A DNA stretch of 64,000 bases from Chryseobacterium sp. T16E-39 (GCF_002216065.1 NZ_CP022282.1:1736001-1800000), one strand, 5' to 3'. Positions 44,256 to 53,301 are shown, counted from the first letter of the stretch. Program-made: numbers and translations. The notes: generated from the letters alone by a model not told the origin.

Positions 44256-44376
44256 TTTAAGCGAATGGGCAAATAAGCAAAAAGGCAAATTTGCGATTCA
44301 ACCTTTTCGCCCTTCCGCGATTTTACAATTTTACAATTCAGCGATTTTGCCTTTTCGCTTTTCAGCGATTCCGCAC
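44256..44376. repeat. Low-complexity tract between ureF and ureG
   Basis: Words such as AAAAGGCAAATTTGCGATT, TTTTGCCTTTTCGC and AGCGATT recur in both orientations. The RNA could fold by pairing the GGCAAA and TTTGCC pieces. It fills nearly the whole 133 bp between the ureF stop and the ureG start. Confidence 0.6.
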
Positions 44377-45075
44377 TTACGACATATACAACCTCGAATA
44401 CAACCTCTCATGCTGCATACAATGAATATCAAAAGATGTATTGCATATTCCCACAAGATCCCGGTCTATTTCCATTGTTTCCTTAGCTGTTCTTTCCATT
44501 ACAGAATAGAGATCGAATAAGATATCCTGTCCATCCAGCTGTCCCAGAGGTACCAGCTTTACAGCATTGGTAATCATTCCGGCAACTGATGTGTAGTAAA
44601 ATCCCAAAAGCGCTTCATACAGAGGAATTTTCATCAGGGCAGTATAAATACCAAACACGATACAATAATGAGAATTGACTTCACCCTTCCTGATTACTTC
44701 TTCGTACTTTTCCATAAAAGGGAAATGCTCTCTTCTTTTAAAGATTTTAATCAGACGTAATCCCAGTTTTTGACTGGCCTGGCGGATCTCCTTCGGGCAT
44801 TTGAGCGCGTTGCACTCATGATCAAGTTTGATGATTGATGTTAAATCTTCATTCTGCGTTGCCTCGTAGGCAAGCTTCATCAAAGCTCCATCATTGTATT
44901 TCAGGTTGTAGATCAGCATATTTTCTACAAACTCTTTTGCCGTTTTCACATTATTTACTATTCTTTTCTGCACATACGTTTCCAATCCGTTAGAATGGCT
45001 GTACCCACCAATTGGTAATGTGGGATCGGCAATGTGCAGCAAACCTGCCAGAAAATTTAAGTTTGTATTATTCAT
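44377..45075 (-). CDS. ureF: Urease accessory protein UreF
   Basis: A 232-residue all-helical UreF. It has ADPTLPIGGYSHSNGLETYV near residue 17, the strongly conserved opening of the family, and AGMITNAVKLVPLGQLDGQ in the C-terminal half. UreF bridges UreD and UreG and acts as a checkpoint for GTP hydrolysis. It overlaps the end of ureE by 8 bp. Confidence 0.95.
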   Translation of the reverse strand: MNNTNLNFLAGLLHIADPTLPIGGYSHSNGLETYVQKRIVNNVKTAKEFVENMLIYNLKYNDGALMKLAYEATQNEDLTSIIKLDHECNALKCPKEIRQASQKLGLRLIKIFKRREHFPFMEKYEEVIRKGEVNSHYCIVFGIYTALMKIPLYEALLGFYYTSVAGMITNAVKLVPLGQLDGQDILFDLYSVMERTAKETMEIDRDLVGICNTSFDIHCMQHERLYSRLYMS

Positions 45076-45580
45076 CCTTTGGCGCTGCCATTTTTAGTAT
45101 TTTAGTAAATAAGGTCGATCCTAAACTTCCGTGCCCATGTGGCTCTACATTGGATTTAAGAAGATTCAGAAGTTTTACATTCTGTTTTTCAGGAGAAAAA
45201 CCGCTTGCTTCCAGCCATCTGTACATTGGCATTTCAAAAGGCAATAATACCTCATCATTTTGAATAAACAGGGGAATGTGTTTGTTTCCTATCTCATAAC
45301 ATATGGTTCCCATTTCCAGCATAGATGCCGGCTTCATGACAATAGCTTCTGTTTCTACTACATTAACGACGATAACTTTTGTCTCATCATCATAAAGAAC
45401 GTCCCCTTCACGCAAACGCTGACCTTCCCGAAGGAATTTTATGGCAAGATCAATCCCCTGTCTTGTTTTCTTACGCTGAATTCTTTTGGTCGTTTCAAAC
45501 CATTCCAGATCCAGGTAATCAACATTCTTTCCCTGCACAGGATAATCGATGATATTACCTATGGTTTCATTAATAATCAT
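45068..45580 (-). CDS. ureE: Urease accessory nickel chaperone UreE
   Basis: A 170-residue UreE. The N-terminal peptide-binding domain includes ERRKTRQGIDLAIKFLREGQRL-like KKTRQGIDL and LREGDVLYDDETKVIVVNV. The metal-binding domain has YEIGNKHIPLFIQNDEVLLPF with the key His in GNKHIP. The C-terminus has only HGHG and lacks the long His-rich tail of Klebsiella UreE. It delivers Ni2+ to UreG. It overlaps the outer-membrane-like gene upstream by 11 bp and ureF by 8 bp. Confidence 0.95.
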   Translation of the reverse strand: MIINETIGNIIDYPVQGKNVDYLDLEWFETTKRIQRKKTRQGIDLAIKFLREGQRLREGDVLYDDETKVIVVNVVETEAIVMKPASMLEMGTICYEIGNKHIPLFIQNDEVLLPFEMPMYRWLEASGFSPEKQNVKLLNLLKSNVEPHGHGSLGSTLFTKILKMAAPKDE

Positions 45581-46235
45581 TCTTTTTTTCTTTTTTTCTG
45601 AAATCGATATTTTTAGAGATCCCTACCCCAAAAGTGGATGCACTGATTCCGGCAACATAGGTCTTCGTCCAGCCTTCCTGTTTTGTTTTTGTCTGCAACA
45701 TGGAAAGCTCTGCAAATTTGAATTTAAGCGCCCATCCGCCACCCAGAAAAATGGCAAATAAGGGATAGGCACGAAGGCGGTATCCGGTAAAATCATTCAT
45801 GGCATCGGAAGTCATAGACAATTGCTGCCCCCAAACATAATGGGCATCGATCTGACCAATTAAAGCAAAATATTTCCCAAGGGTTACAGACGGACTGTAC
45901 CAGATCCCGGCTTCATTTTGTTTGTAAACGGTACGGTGATCTGAGACATTCTGTGCATAGGCGTAATTAACTCCAATCACATCGTTATTATTGAAAAAAT
46001 ATCCTATACCAATAGGGACTCCTGCATTAGCACTTGTTCCCACAGAACTGTTACTGCCGGAAGGAGCATTGGTTTTTGAATAATCAAAAGAACCATACAC
46101 CATAAACTGTCCTTTTGGCCCTTCTTCATCACTTTTCAGTCTTCGTCCCCCTAGGAATTGGGCATGCAGCTGGGCAGACATCAAAGATGTTCCGACTACT
46201 GCTAATGACAATGCTTTTTTATTAAAATATTTCAT
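45570..46235 (-). CDS. Outer-membrane beta-barrel-like protein inside the urease operon
   Basis: A 221-residue exported protein with signal peptide ending near LHAQ. The rest has alternating aromatic strands (QFMVYGSFDYSKT, GIGYFFNNNDVIGVNYAYA, GGGWALKFKFAELSML) and ends in a basic tail after VGISKNIDF. It looks like an eight-strand-type outer-membrane barrel. It overlaps ureE by 11 bp, so it is translationally coupled to the chaperone. It might form a pore for urea or nickel, but I know of no standard urease gene of this kind. The function is inferred only from position. Confidence 0.7.
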   Translation of the reverse strand: MKYFNKKALSLAVVGTSLMSAQLHAQFLGGRRLKSDEEGPKGQFMVYGSFDYSKTNAPSGSNSSVGTSANAGVPIGIGYFFNNNDVIGVNYAYAQNVSDHRTVYKQNEAGIWYSPSVTLGKYFALIGQIDAHYVWGQQLSMTSDAMNDFTGYRLRAYPLFAIFLGGGWALKFKFAELSMLQTKTKQEGWTKTYVAGISASTFGVGISKNIDFRKKEKKNDY

Positions 46236-46266
46236 CTGATCTTTAGATTTAATTGATATTCTTTGA

Positions 46267-46293
46267 AAGAGCCCGGAATTCCACCGGGCTTTA
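46267..46293. terminator. Intra-operon hairpin after ureC
   Basis: AGCCCGG (46270-46276) and CCGGGCT (46284-46290) form a seven-base GC-rich stem with a seven-base loop, 19 bp after the ureC stop. On the minus strand it is followed by CTTTC, so it is at most a partial terminator. It may set the ratio of structural to accessory gene transcripts. Confidence 0.5.
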
Positions 46294-46308
46294 TAAAAAG
46301 TTTCATCT

Positions 46309-48030
46309 TTAGAACAGATAATACAATTGGGTTAAAGGAAGCTTCTCAGCCGGTTCACAGGTAATATACTCTCCATCTACGGTTACTTTGTAGTTTTCCG
46401 GATTCACCTCAATTAAAGGAGTTTTGTCATTATGGATGAGGTTTGCTTTAGAAATATTTCTGCAGTTCTTCACTGGAAGGATCATTTTCTCAAGTTTAAA
46501 TTCAGCAATAGAACCGTTATCTATAGAAACCTGGGACACAAAAGTAGCACAGGTCCCATATTTTGCTCTTCCATGTGCCCCAAACATATTTCTGTAAATT
46601 ACAGGTTGTGGTGTTGGAATAGAAGCATTAGGATCACCCATTTTACTCGCGATGACCATTCCTCCTTTATAGATCATCTCCGGTTTCACTCCAAATAAAG
46701 CAGGTCTCCAGATCACCAGGTCTGCCAATTTACCTTCTTCAATAGAACCTACATACTCAGAAATCCCGTGAGCAATAGCAGGATTGATCGTATATTTTGC
46801 TACATATCTTTTTGCACGGTAATTATCATGTTCAGAACCTTTATCTTCTTCAAGCTGACCGCGTTGGTCTTTCATTTTGCTGGCTGTCTGCCATGTTCTC
46901 GTAATGACTTCTCCTGGTCTTCCCATTGCCTGTGAATCGGAACTCATGATGCTGAATACTCCCATATCATGCAGAATATCTTCAGCAGCGATGGTTTCAG
47001 GACGAATACGTGAATCAGCAAAGGCAACATCTTCAGGAATATTTTTACTTAAATGATGACATACCATCAGCATATCCAGATGTTCATCGATGGTATTGAT
47101 CGTATAAGGGCGTGTCGGATTCGTAGATGCCGGTAATACATTAGGATACATTGCCGCTTTAATGATATCCGGAGCATGACCTCCTCCTGCTCCTTCCGTA
47201 TGGAACGTGTGGATCACTCTTCCGTTAATGGCACGCATGGTGTCCTCAAGAAATCCGCCTTCATTTAAGGTATCAGTATGGATAGCTACTTGAACATCAT
47301 ACTTGTCAGCAACCTTCAGTGCAGCATCTATCGTCGCAGGGGTTGCTCCCCAATCTTCATGGATCTTCACTCCCAAAGCTCCTGCTTCTACCTGCTCTTC
47401 AATAGGCTCTGTTGCTGAACAATTTCCTTTTCCGAAGAATCCAAGATTCATAGGGTATTCTTCTGCCGCCTCGAGCATTCTCTGCATATTGAATCTTCCC
47501 GGGGTAACTGTGGTTGCATTGGTTCCGTCATTAGGACCTGTCCCACCACCAATCATGGTTGTAATACCACTGTATAAAGAAGTTTCGATCTGTTGTGGGC
47601 AGATGTAATGAATGTGTGTGTCTATTCCTCCTGCGGTTACAATATATCCTTTTCCGCCATGTACTTCTGTAGAAGCTCCAATGATCATGTTGGGAGTTAC
47701 ACCATCCATCGTATCAGGATTTCCGGCTTTTCCGATCCCGACGATCTTTCCGTCTTTGATTCCTATATCTGCTTTTACAATTCCCCAGTGATCTATGATG
47801 ACCGCTCCTGTGATACAAAGATCCAGCACCCCTTCATCTCTTTTACGGGTCACATTCTGTCCCATTCCGTCACGAACAGTTTTACCCCCTCCGAAAACAG
47901 CTTCGTCTCCATAATGTGTAAAATCTTTTTCGATCTCAATAATCATTTCAGTGTCCCCTAAACGGATTCTGTCTCCAGCTGTAGGGCCTAATATATTGGC
48001 GTATTGTTTTCTGTCTACGTGTAAACTCAT
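46309..48030 (-). CDS. ureC: Urease alpha subunit UreC
   Basis: A complete 573-residue urease catalytic subunit. Nickel ligands and active-site residues stand in [22 protein letters not shown] (the carbamylated Lys near residue 219), [29 protein letters not shown] and [13 protein letters not shown]. The Cys of the mobile flap lies in MVCHHLSK. It hydrolyses urea to ammonia and carbamate. It follows ureB after one base, so the three structural genes are tightly joined. Confidence 0.98.
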   Translation of the reverse strand: MSLHVDRKQYANILGPTAGDRIRLGDTEMIIEIEKDFTHYGDEAVFGGGKTVRDGMGQNVTRKRDEGVLDLCITGAVIIDHWGIVKADIGIKDGKIVGIGKAGNPDTMDGVTPNMIIGASTEVHGGKGYIVTAGGIDTHIHYICPQQIETSLYSGITTMIGGGTGPNDGTNATTVTPGRFNMQRMLEAAEEYPMNLGFFGKGNCSATEPIEEQVEAGALGVKIHEDWGATPATIDAALKVADKYDVQVAIHTDTLNEGGFLEDTMRAINGRVIHTFHTEGAGGGHAPDIIKAAMYPNVLPASTNPTRPYTINTIDEHLDMLMVCHHLSKNIPEDVAFADSRIRPETIAAEDILHDMGVFSIMSSDSQAMGRPGEVITRTWQTASKMKDQRGQLEEDKGSEHDNYRAKRYVAKYTINPAIAHGISEYVGSIEEGKLADLVIWRPALFGVKPEMIYKGGMVIASKMGDPNASIPTPQPVIYRNMFGAHGRAKYGTCATFVSQVSIDNGSIAEFKLEKMILPVKNCRNISKANLIHNDKTPLIEVNPENYKVTVDGEYITCEPAEKLPLTQLYYLF

Positions 48031-48031
48031 C

Positions 48032-48400
48032 TTACTGATTTTTAAAATTTAACTGAATTGCTTTTGCAAGGCTTTCTTCTTTCTGAGCATCAGAATTCAC
48101 AGATCCATCCACCAGATTATTAAACCCTATTGCCTTTTTATCTCCTCCAATTTCAACAAGCTCGACTTCTTTTTCTTCCCCCGGTTCAAAACGGACTGCA
48201 GTACTTGCGACAATATTCAGTCGCTTTCCAAAAGCTTTTTCACGATCAAAGCTCATTGCTTTATTCACTTCAAAAAAATGAAAGTGTGAACCCACCTGAA
48301 TAGGACGGTCTCCGGTGTTTACTACTTTTAGTTTTACAGTTTCTCTGCCTTCATTGCAGATAATTGTTCCTTCTTTTACAAAAATTTCTCCTGGTATCAT
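48032..48400 (-). CDS. ureB: Urease beta subunit UreB
   Basis: A 122-residue UreB. It opens with [20 protein letters not shown] and has [20 protein letters not shown] and [25 protein letters not shown], the standard family motifs. A 20-residue C-terminal extension after [10 protein letters not shown] is of the length seen in many bacterial forms. It is a separate subunit, as in three-subunit ureases. It sits 12 bp after ureA and 1 bp before ureC. Confidence 0.97.
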   Translation of the reverse strand: MIPGEIFVKEGTIICNEGRETVKLKVVNTGDRPIQVGSHFHFFEVNKAMSFDREKAFGKRLNIVASTAVRFEPGEEKEVELVEIGGDKKAIGFNNLVDGSVNSDAQKEESLAKAIQLNFKNQ

Positions 48401-48412
48401 AATAGGTAAGGA

Positions 48413-48715
48413 TTAACGGATTGGATTATGTACGGTGACCAACTTGGTTCCATCTGGAAATGTTGCTTCGATCTGAACATCATGGATCATTTCTGCCACT
48501 CCTGGCATTACATCATCCTTGGTTAGAATCTGTGCTCCTTCCTGCATCAGTTCGGCTACTTTTTTACCATCTCTTGCTCCTTCCAATAAAAAGTGGCTGA
48601 TAATCGCTATCGCTTCAGGATAGTTGAGTTTAAGTCCTCTGGCTTTTCTTTTTAGAGCTAACTCACCTGCCATATGCAGCATTAGTTTCTCTGTTTCTCT
48701 GGGTGTTAAGTGCAT
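48413..48715 (-). CDS. ureA: Urease gamma subunit UreA
   Basis: A 100-residue UreA of standard length. It begins [20 protein letters not shown], continues with [20 protein letters not shown] and [17 protein letters not shown], and closes with the VHNPIR tail. It is the first structural gene. The 149 bp before it, after the small membrane protein gene, contains no obvious terminator, so the transcript could begin further upstream. Confidence 0.97.
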   Translation of the reverse strand: MHLTPRETEKLMLHMAGELALKRKARGLKLNYPEAIAIISHFLLEGARDGKKVAELMQEGAQILTKDDVMPGVAEMIHDVQIEATFPDGTKLVTVHNPIR

Positions 48716-48864
48716 TGTATGTTATTTAAAATTGAACATGCGTTATCCTGTCTGCCTTTCTGTAAAGACAAATCAAAATGCTTTTATTTCGAAAAATTTG
48801 AAAATGAATCAGGTGAACCTATATTCAGCTACAGGTTATCAATTCATAGATCGGAATGAGAAAA

Positions 48865-49227
48865 TTAACAGAAGTTGATCTGTAAAGAATGATATAGAAT
48901 ATATCGGGGTGTTGTTGTAACAACAGGATGAAGTGCCGCTATCTGCGGAGCTTGGTAATAATAAGACTCGAAGAAAAACTGCAGACACTGTTGAACAGGT
49001 ACAGTATAATCAAATTTTACTTTTTCAACATCATCAAGATCGGGCTCATCCATGTTATCAGATAAGGTATATCCCTGCTCTGGATTCTGATGATCGTATT
49101 TTTGTGAAAGTTTATTTTTGGAAACGGCTGCTGAATACGATTGTACCTCCCCTTTAAACACAAAAAGAGATGTGCATAAAGCAAAGAAAAACAGTACAAA
49201 AGAGAACAATATGATCTTTTTATTCAT
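48865..49227 (-). CDS. Uncharacterised small membrane-anchored or exported protein
   Basis: A 120-residue protein with one N-terminal hydrophobic segment (IILFSFVLFFFALCTSLFVF) followed by a hydrophilic region of about 95 residues. This region has an acidic patch (DNMDEPDLDDVEKVKFD), an aromatic stretch (LQFFFESYYYQ) and a C-terminal Cys. I do not recognise a family. It is on the same strand as the urease genes and lies directly upstream of ureA, so it may belong to the operon. A -7-like box (TAATTTTA on the minus strand, 49245-49252) lies just before it. An ATG two codons earlier (49233) is also possible. Confidence 0.55.
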   Translation of the reverse strand: MNKKIILFSFVLFFFALCTSLFVFKGEVQSYSAAVSKNKLSQKYDHQNPEQGYTLSDNMDEPDLDDVEKVKFDYTVPVQQCLQFFFESYYYQAPQIAALHPVVTTTPRYILYHSLQINFC

Positions 49228-49233
49228 AGCCAT

Positions 49234-49615
49234 AATTGATGGGGTAAAATTAGACCAATGAAAACTCTCTGCCTATCAAAAACATTATTTAAAATGTTCA
49301 AAATCGTGACAAATAGAAATTTTATTTTGAATTTTTCCATAAGTCTTTTACTGATAGGATCTCCACAGCATTTTAAAATAGGACAAAGTATTTTTACCTG
49401 GATATTAACTAATATTCAAATTGGATACCTGATATCTTTAATTATAAAATTTAAATAAAAACATTCAAAACACTTTATTTTCAATCATAAACAATGGCAT
49501 TTATTATAGACTATATTAATGTAAATGATATTCTATAAAAACAATGGTTTATTTTTTCTTTGCCTGAATTATCGTAAATTTGTAGTACAGACTTAATTAA
49601 AAACAATTTAAATAT
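49234..49615. other. Divergent gap between the urease-side gene and pruA
   Basis: A 382 bp AT-rich region with the -7-like box of the small membrane protein gene (49245-49252, minus strand) and the pruA promoter element (49575-49582, plus strand). Short open frames here show no convincing protein features. Nothing else is seen. Confidence 0.5.
49575..49582 (+). promoter_or_regulatory. -7 promoter element of pruA
   Basis: TAAATTTG is a perfect TAnnTTTG box 33 bases before the start codon. A TTTG at 49559-49562 is too close to serve as a normal -33 element. Confidence 0.55.
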
Positions 49616-51241
49616 ATGTCAAAAGCAATTTCGCAAGTTCCACTTGCAGTGAATGAGCCCGTAAACTCTTATGAACCAGGTTCAGCTGAAGTAAAAAGCC
49701 TTATTGCCACATACAAAAAAATGTGGGCTGAAAAGATAGAAATCCCAATGGTCATTAACGGAAAAGAAGTAAAAACTGACGAAAAAGTTCAGCTTCAGTC
49801 TCCTCAGGATCATGCTCATGATTTTGGTTTTTATTATAAAGGAACGATGCAACATGTGGATGATGCGATCAATGCTGCATTGGCTGCAAAAAAAGAATGG
49901 AATGAGCTTGGATGGGAGCAGCGAGCTGCGATCTTCTTAAAAGCGGCTGATCTTTTAGCAGGACCTTACAGAGATGTGATCAATGCTGCTACAATGATCG
50001 GACAATCTAAAAATGTACACCAGGCTGAAATTGACTCAGCTTGTGAATTCATAGATTTCTTAAGATTCAATGTTGAGTTTATGACAGAAATGTATTCTGA
50101 ACAGCCAATCTCTGATAACGGGATCTGGAATCGTGTAGAATACAGACCATTAGAAGGATTCTGTTTTGCAGTAACTCCATTTAACTTTACCGCAATTTCA
50201 GGAAACCTGCCAACTTGTATGGCAATGCTTGGAAACGTAGTGGTTTGGAAGCCTTCTGATAAGCAGGTTTATTCTGCTAAAGTAATCATGGATGTATTAA
50301 CTGAAGCAGGTCTTCCTGCAGGGGTAATCAATATGATCTTCACAGATGGAAAAGATACTGCTGAAAAAGTATTGGCACACCGTGATTTTGCAGGACTTCA
50401 CTTTACAGGTTCTACAAAAGTTTTCCAGGGAATGTGGAAAATGATCGGAGATAATATTCATAACTACAGAACATACCCAAGAATCGTTGGAGAAACTGGA
50501 GGTAAGGATTTCGTTATTGCTCACCCTTCTGCAAACGTTGAAGCAGTAGCTACAGGTTTGGTAAGAGGTGCTTTCGAATACCAGGGGCAAAAATGTTCTG
50601 CAGCTTCAAGAGCATATATTCCTAAATCGCTTTGGGAAGATGTGAAAAAAGTAATGGAAGCTCAAATGAGTACCATTAAAATAGGTTCTCCGGAAGATCC
50701 ATCAAACTTTGTCAATGCAGTAATTGATAAAAATTCTTTCGAAAAATGTAAAGGATATATCGAAAGAGCTCAAAACTCTGGAGAAGCTAAAATTGCAATC
50801 GGCGGAAACTGTGATGATTCTAAAGGATGGTTTGTAAGCCCAACAGTGATTGAAACTACTAACCCTCAATATGAAAGCATGGTTGAAGAAATCTTCGGTC
50901 CTATCTTAAGCATCTATGTATACGAAGATAAAGACTGGAAAGAAACATTACAGGTAGTGGATTCTTCTTCTCCATATTCATTAACAGGTTCTGTTTTTGC
51001 CCAAGACCGTTATGCTATAAATGAAGCTTTCAAAGCGTTAGAAAATGCATCAGGTAATTTCTACATCAATGATAAACCAACAGGTGCTGTAGTTGGACAA
51101 CAGCCTTTCGGTGGAGGTAGAGCTTCAGGAACAAATGATAAAGCAGGTTCTAAAATGAATCTTCTTAGATGGACTTCTGTAAGAAGTATCAAAGAAACTT
51201 TTGTTTCTCCTAAAGATTATAAATACCCATACTTGGGATAA
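49616..51241 (+). CDS. pruA: L-glutamate gamma-semialdehyde dehydrogenase (P5C dehydrogenase)
   Basis: A complete 541-residue aldehyde dehydrogenase of the 1-pyrroline-5-carboxylate dehydrogenase type. It has PFNFTAISGNLPTCMAMLGNVVVWKPS for cofactor binding, GETGGKDFVIAHP with the general base Glu, and EYQGQKCSAASRAYIP with the nucleophilic Cys near residue 326. FGGGRASGTNDKAG near the end is typical of the mono-functional form. It converts glutamate semialdehyde to glutamate with NAD+, the second step of proline and arginine breakdown. It stands alone with its own promoter and terminator. Confidence 0.95.
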   Translation: MSKAISQVPLAVNEPVNSYEPGSAEVKSLIATYKKMWAEKIEIPMVINGKEVKTDEKVQLQSPQDHAHDFGFYYKGTMQHVDDAINAALAAKKEWNELGWEQRAAIFLKAADLLAGPYRDVINAATMIGQSKNVHQAEIDSACEFIDFLRFNVEFMTEMYSEQPISDNGIWNRVEYRPLEGFCFAVTPFNFTAISGNLPTCMAMLGNVVVWKPSDKQVYSAKVIMDVLTEAGLPAGVINMIFTDGKDTAEKVLAHRDFAGLHFTGSTKVFQGMWKMIGDNIHNYRTYPRIVGETGGKDFVIAHPSANVEAVATGLVRGAFEYQGQKCSAASRAYIPKSLWEDVKKVMEAQMSTIKIGSPEDPSNFVNAVIDKNSFEKCKGYIERAQNSGEAKIAIGGNCDDSKGWFVSPTVIETTNPQYESMVEEIFGPILSIYVYEDKDWKETLQVVDSSSPYSLTGSVFAQDRYAINEAFKALENASGNFYINDKPTGAVVGQQPFGGGRASGTNDKAGSKMNLLRWTSVRSIKETFVSPKDYKYPYLG

Positions 51242-51275
51242 GATGATAAATGATTGTTGATCAATGATCATTGAT

Positions 51276-51308
51276 AAGCTCCGGAGTTTTACTTCCGGAG
51301 CTTTTTTA
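51276..51308 (+). terminator. Rho-independent terminator of pruA
   Basis: AGCTCCGGA and TCCGGAGCT form a perfect nine-base stem with a short loop followed by TTTTTT, 35 bp after the stop codon. Confidence 0.9.
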
Positions 51309-51344
51309 TTGATAACATAAAGTTAAAACAGGCTTTTGTCATTC

Positions 51345-52450
51345 TGAAGGAATCTAAGTATACTTATAAGAAGAGTTTAAAAAAATTTTGTTGCTTTTTG
51401 ACTATTAAAATGTTTTCTAAATTTAGATTGTTTCACATTCGTTCGCAATGACAAACCATGCAAAAAAGGAGATTTTTAATTAGTAAAGAAAGTATGTGCA
51501 CTTCTACGAGTAAATGCTAAACTTAAACTCACTTAAGTGTTTAAAAACTTTTGTGACTTTTGACTACGTCGAACCTTCGGTTTGTGGTTAAGTTTACTAC
51601 GGTTCTCGATACATTTTTCTTCATTTCATGATGAAAAACACTCGAACTGACGGTAGATCATTATTTCTCGGAATGTACTTTTTCTATACTGCTATGGTTA
51701 TCGATTGAAATTGATTCTCCTTCACTTACAATAACAGAGTGGACAAAATATTGCGACCAAAAAAATCAAAGATTTAAAAAAAACTTAAGTGTACTTTTTT
51801 ATGCAATAAGTATTAAACTTAAAAATAACTTAAGTGTTTAAAAACTTTTGTGACTTTTGACTACGTCGAACCTTCGGTTTGTGGTTAAGTTTACTACGGT
51901 TCTCGATACATTTTTCTTCATTTCATGATGAAAAACACTCGAACTGACGGTAGATCATTATTTCTCGGAATATACTTTTTCTATACTGCTATGGTTATCG
52001 ATTGAAATTACTTCACATTCATTCATAATAGCAGAGTCAGTAAAAGATCAGGAACCAAAAAATCAAAGATTTTTAAAAAGCTTATGTGTACTTTCTTATG
52101 TAGTAAGTATTAAACTTAAAAATAACTAAAGTGTTTAAAAACTTTTGTGTCTTTTGTGGTTAAGTTTACTACGGTTCTCAATACATTTTTCTATAAGGTT
52201 GCTGTTATCGATTGAAATTACTTCATATTCATTCATAATAGCAAAGTCAGTAAAAGATCAGGAACCAAAAAATCAAAGATTTTAAAAAGCTTATGTGCAC
52301 TTCTATGCAGTATGCATTAAACTCAAACTCACTTAAGTGTTTAAAAACTTTTGTGACTTTTGACTACGTCGAACCTTCGGTTTGTGGTTGAATTTACGGT
52401 TCTCGATACATTTTTTCTCATTTCATGATGAAAAACACTCTAACTGACGG
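51345..52450 (+). repeat. Intergenic repeat cluster 3 (about four units, forward)
   Basis: Tandem units with a period near 297 bp. Each has TTTAAAAACTTTTGTGACTT, CTACGTCGAACCTTCGGTTT, GGTTCTCGATACATTTTTC, a hairpin TTCTTCATTTCATGATGAA, CACTCGAACTGACGG, CTGCTATGGTTATCGATTG and an AAAATCAAAGATTTTTAAAA joint. CGAACCTTCGG starts near 51570 and 51867. The third unit (near 52140) lacks that piece, and the fourth is near 52370. A degenerate unit and a GTTTCACATTCGTTCGCAATGACA fragment lie at the left. It fills the gap between pruA and the first small lipoprotein gene, with no gene inside. Confidence 0.85.
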
Positions 52451-52605
52451 GTAATGTCTTTAAAAACAGTAAATTAATTCAAAAAATTCCCTATAAAGTT
52501 ATTTTAATTAACATAATTTTTATTTTTTTATCGTTTTTTTAATAGCACCACTATCCTGTTAGGAACAATTATTGAACTTTTATTAGTACACCAAAACAGA
52601 ATATT

Positions 52606-52824
52606 ATGAAAAAGTTGATGTTGCTAACCCTGGGTTTAGGGATATTTGCAGTGAGTTGCGGGACAAAGGAGGCACAAATGTCATCAGGAAATAAAGATTC
52701 TACAGCAGTAGATCAGTCGGTAAAACCGACATCTTCTACGACTGATACGATGAATACAAAGATGACTACTCCTGACAGTATCAAAATGAAAATGGATACT
52801 GTAAAAGCTCCGGCAACCCGATAA
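52606..52824 (+). CDS. Small Ser/Thr/Met-rich lipoprotein
   Basis: A 72-residue lipoprotein. The signal MKKLMLLTLGLGIFAVSC ends in a lipobox (AVSC), and the rest is a disordered Ser/Thr/Lys/Met-rich tail with TDTMNTKMTTPDSIKMKMDTV. It has a paralog 260 bp downstream (53086-53298) with the same design. The function is unknown; such short periplasmic or outer-membrane lipoproteins are common in Flavobacteriia. It has its own terminator at 52847-52878. Confidence 0.75.
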   Translation: MKKLMLLTLGLGIFAVSCGTKEAQMSSGNKDSTAVDQSVKPTSSTTDTMNTKMTTPDSIKMKMDTVKAPATR

Positions 52825-52846
52825 TAATTTTTTAATTAAATATGGA

Positions 52847-52878
52847 AAATCCGCAGACGAAACGCTGCGGATTTTTAT
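52847..52878 (+). terminator. Terminator of small lipoprotein gene 1
   Basis: AAATCCGCAG and CTGCGGATTT form a perfect ten-base stem with an eight-base loop, followed by TTATTG. The stem core ATCCGCAG is the same as in the terminator of the paralog. Confidence 0.85.
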
Positions 52879-53050
52879 TGTTTAGTAAAGAAGTATCTCC
52901 AGTATTTTAAGTTCTCGTCACAGGATCTTTATTATTTACAACTCCATTTCTACCGATGAAATATATTGATACCTGATGATTTTCAAAAATAGCTTTGATT
53001 ACTTTGCTTTTATACTCTGTATTGTTCGTTCTTTACTGTTAATATTTTTC

Positions 53051-53058
53051 TATATTTG
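53051..53058 (+). promoter_or_regulatory. -7 promoter element of small lipoprotein gene 2
   Basis: TATATTTG is a perfect TAnnTTTG box 27 bases before the start codon. A TTG upstream is too far away to count as a clear -33 box. Confidence 0.55.
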
Positions 53059-53085
53059 ATTCTACAAACATTAAAATAAATTACT

Positions 53086-53298
53086 ATGAGAAAATTATGG
53101 ATCGGAGTCATTTTAGGCTCACTTTTTTTAGGTAGTTGTGCTCAGAATAAAGAAAAGCGTGAAGAGTTTAAAGATGAACATGATAAGAATGCCATGAGAA
53201 ATACAATGGGCGATTCAGCTGTTGCTAATTCGGAACAGGCTCCGGCGATGAAATCGGATACTGTAAAAATGAAAACAGATTCTACAAAAACAAAATAA
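53086..53298 (+). CDS. Small charged lipoprotein, paralog of the preceding one
   Basis: A 70-residue lipoprotein with signal MRKLWIGVILGSLFLGSC (lipobox LGSC). A highly charged segment follows (NKEKREEFKDEHDKNAM), then a tail KSDTVKMKTDSTKTK. The tail resembles the SIKMKMDTVK end of the protein at 52606-52824, so the two genes are related. The function is unknown. It has its own promoter and terminator. Confidence 0.75.
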   Translation: MRKLWIGVILGSLFLGSCAQNKEKREEFKDEHDKNAMRNTMGDSAVANSEQAPAMKSDTVKMKTDSTKTK

Positions 53299-53301
53299 TA
53301 A

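Noticed and set aside
51345..52450. The 297-bp periodic cluster as a CRISPR array or insertion sequence
   Set aside because: Units are long, similar throughout and lack spacers; there is no transposase frame or clear terminal inverted repeat.
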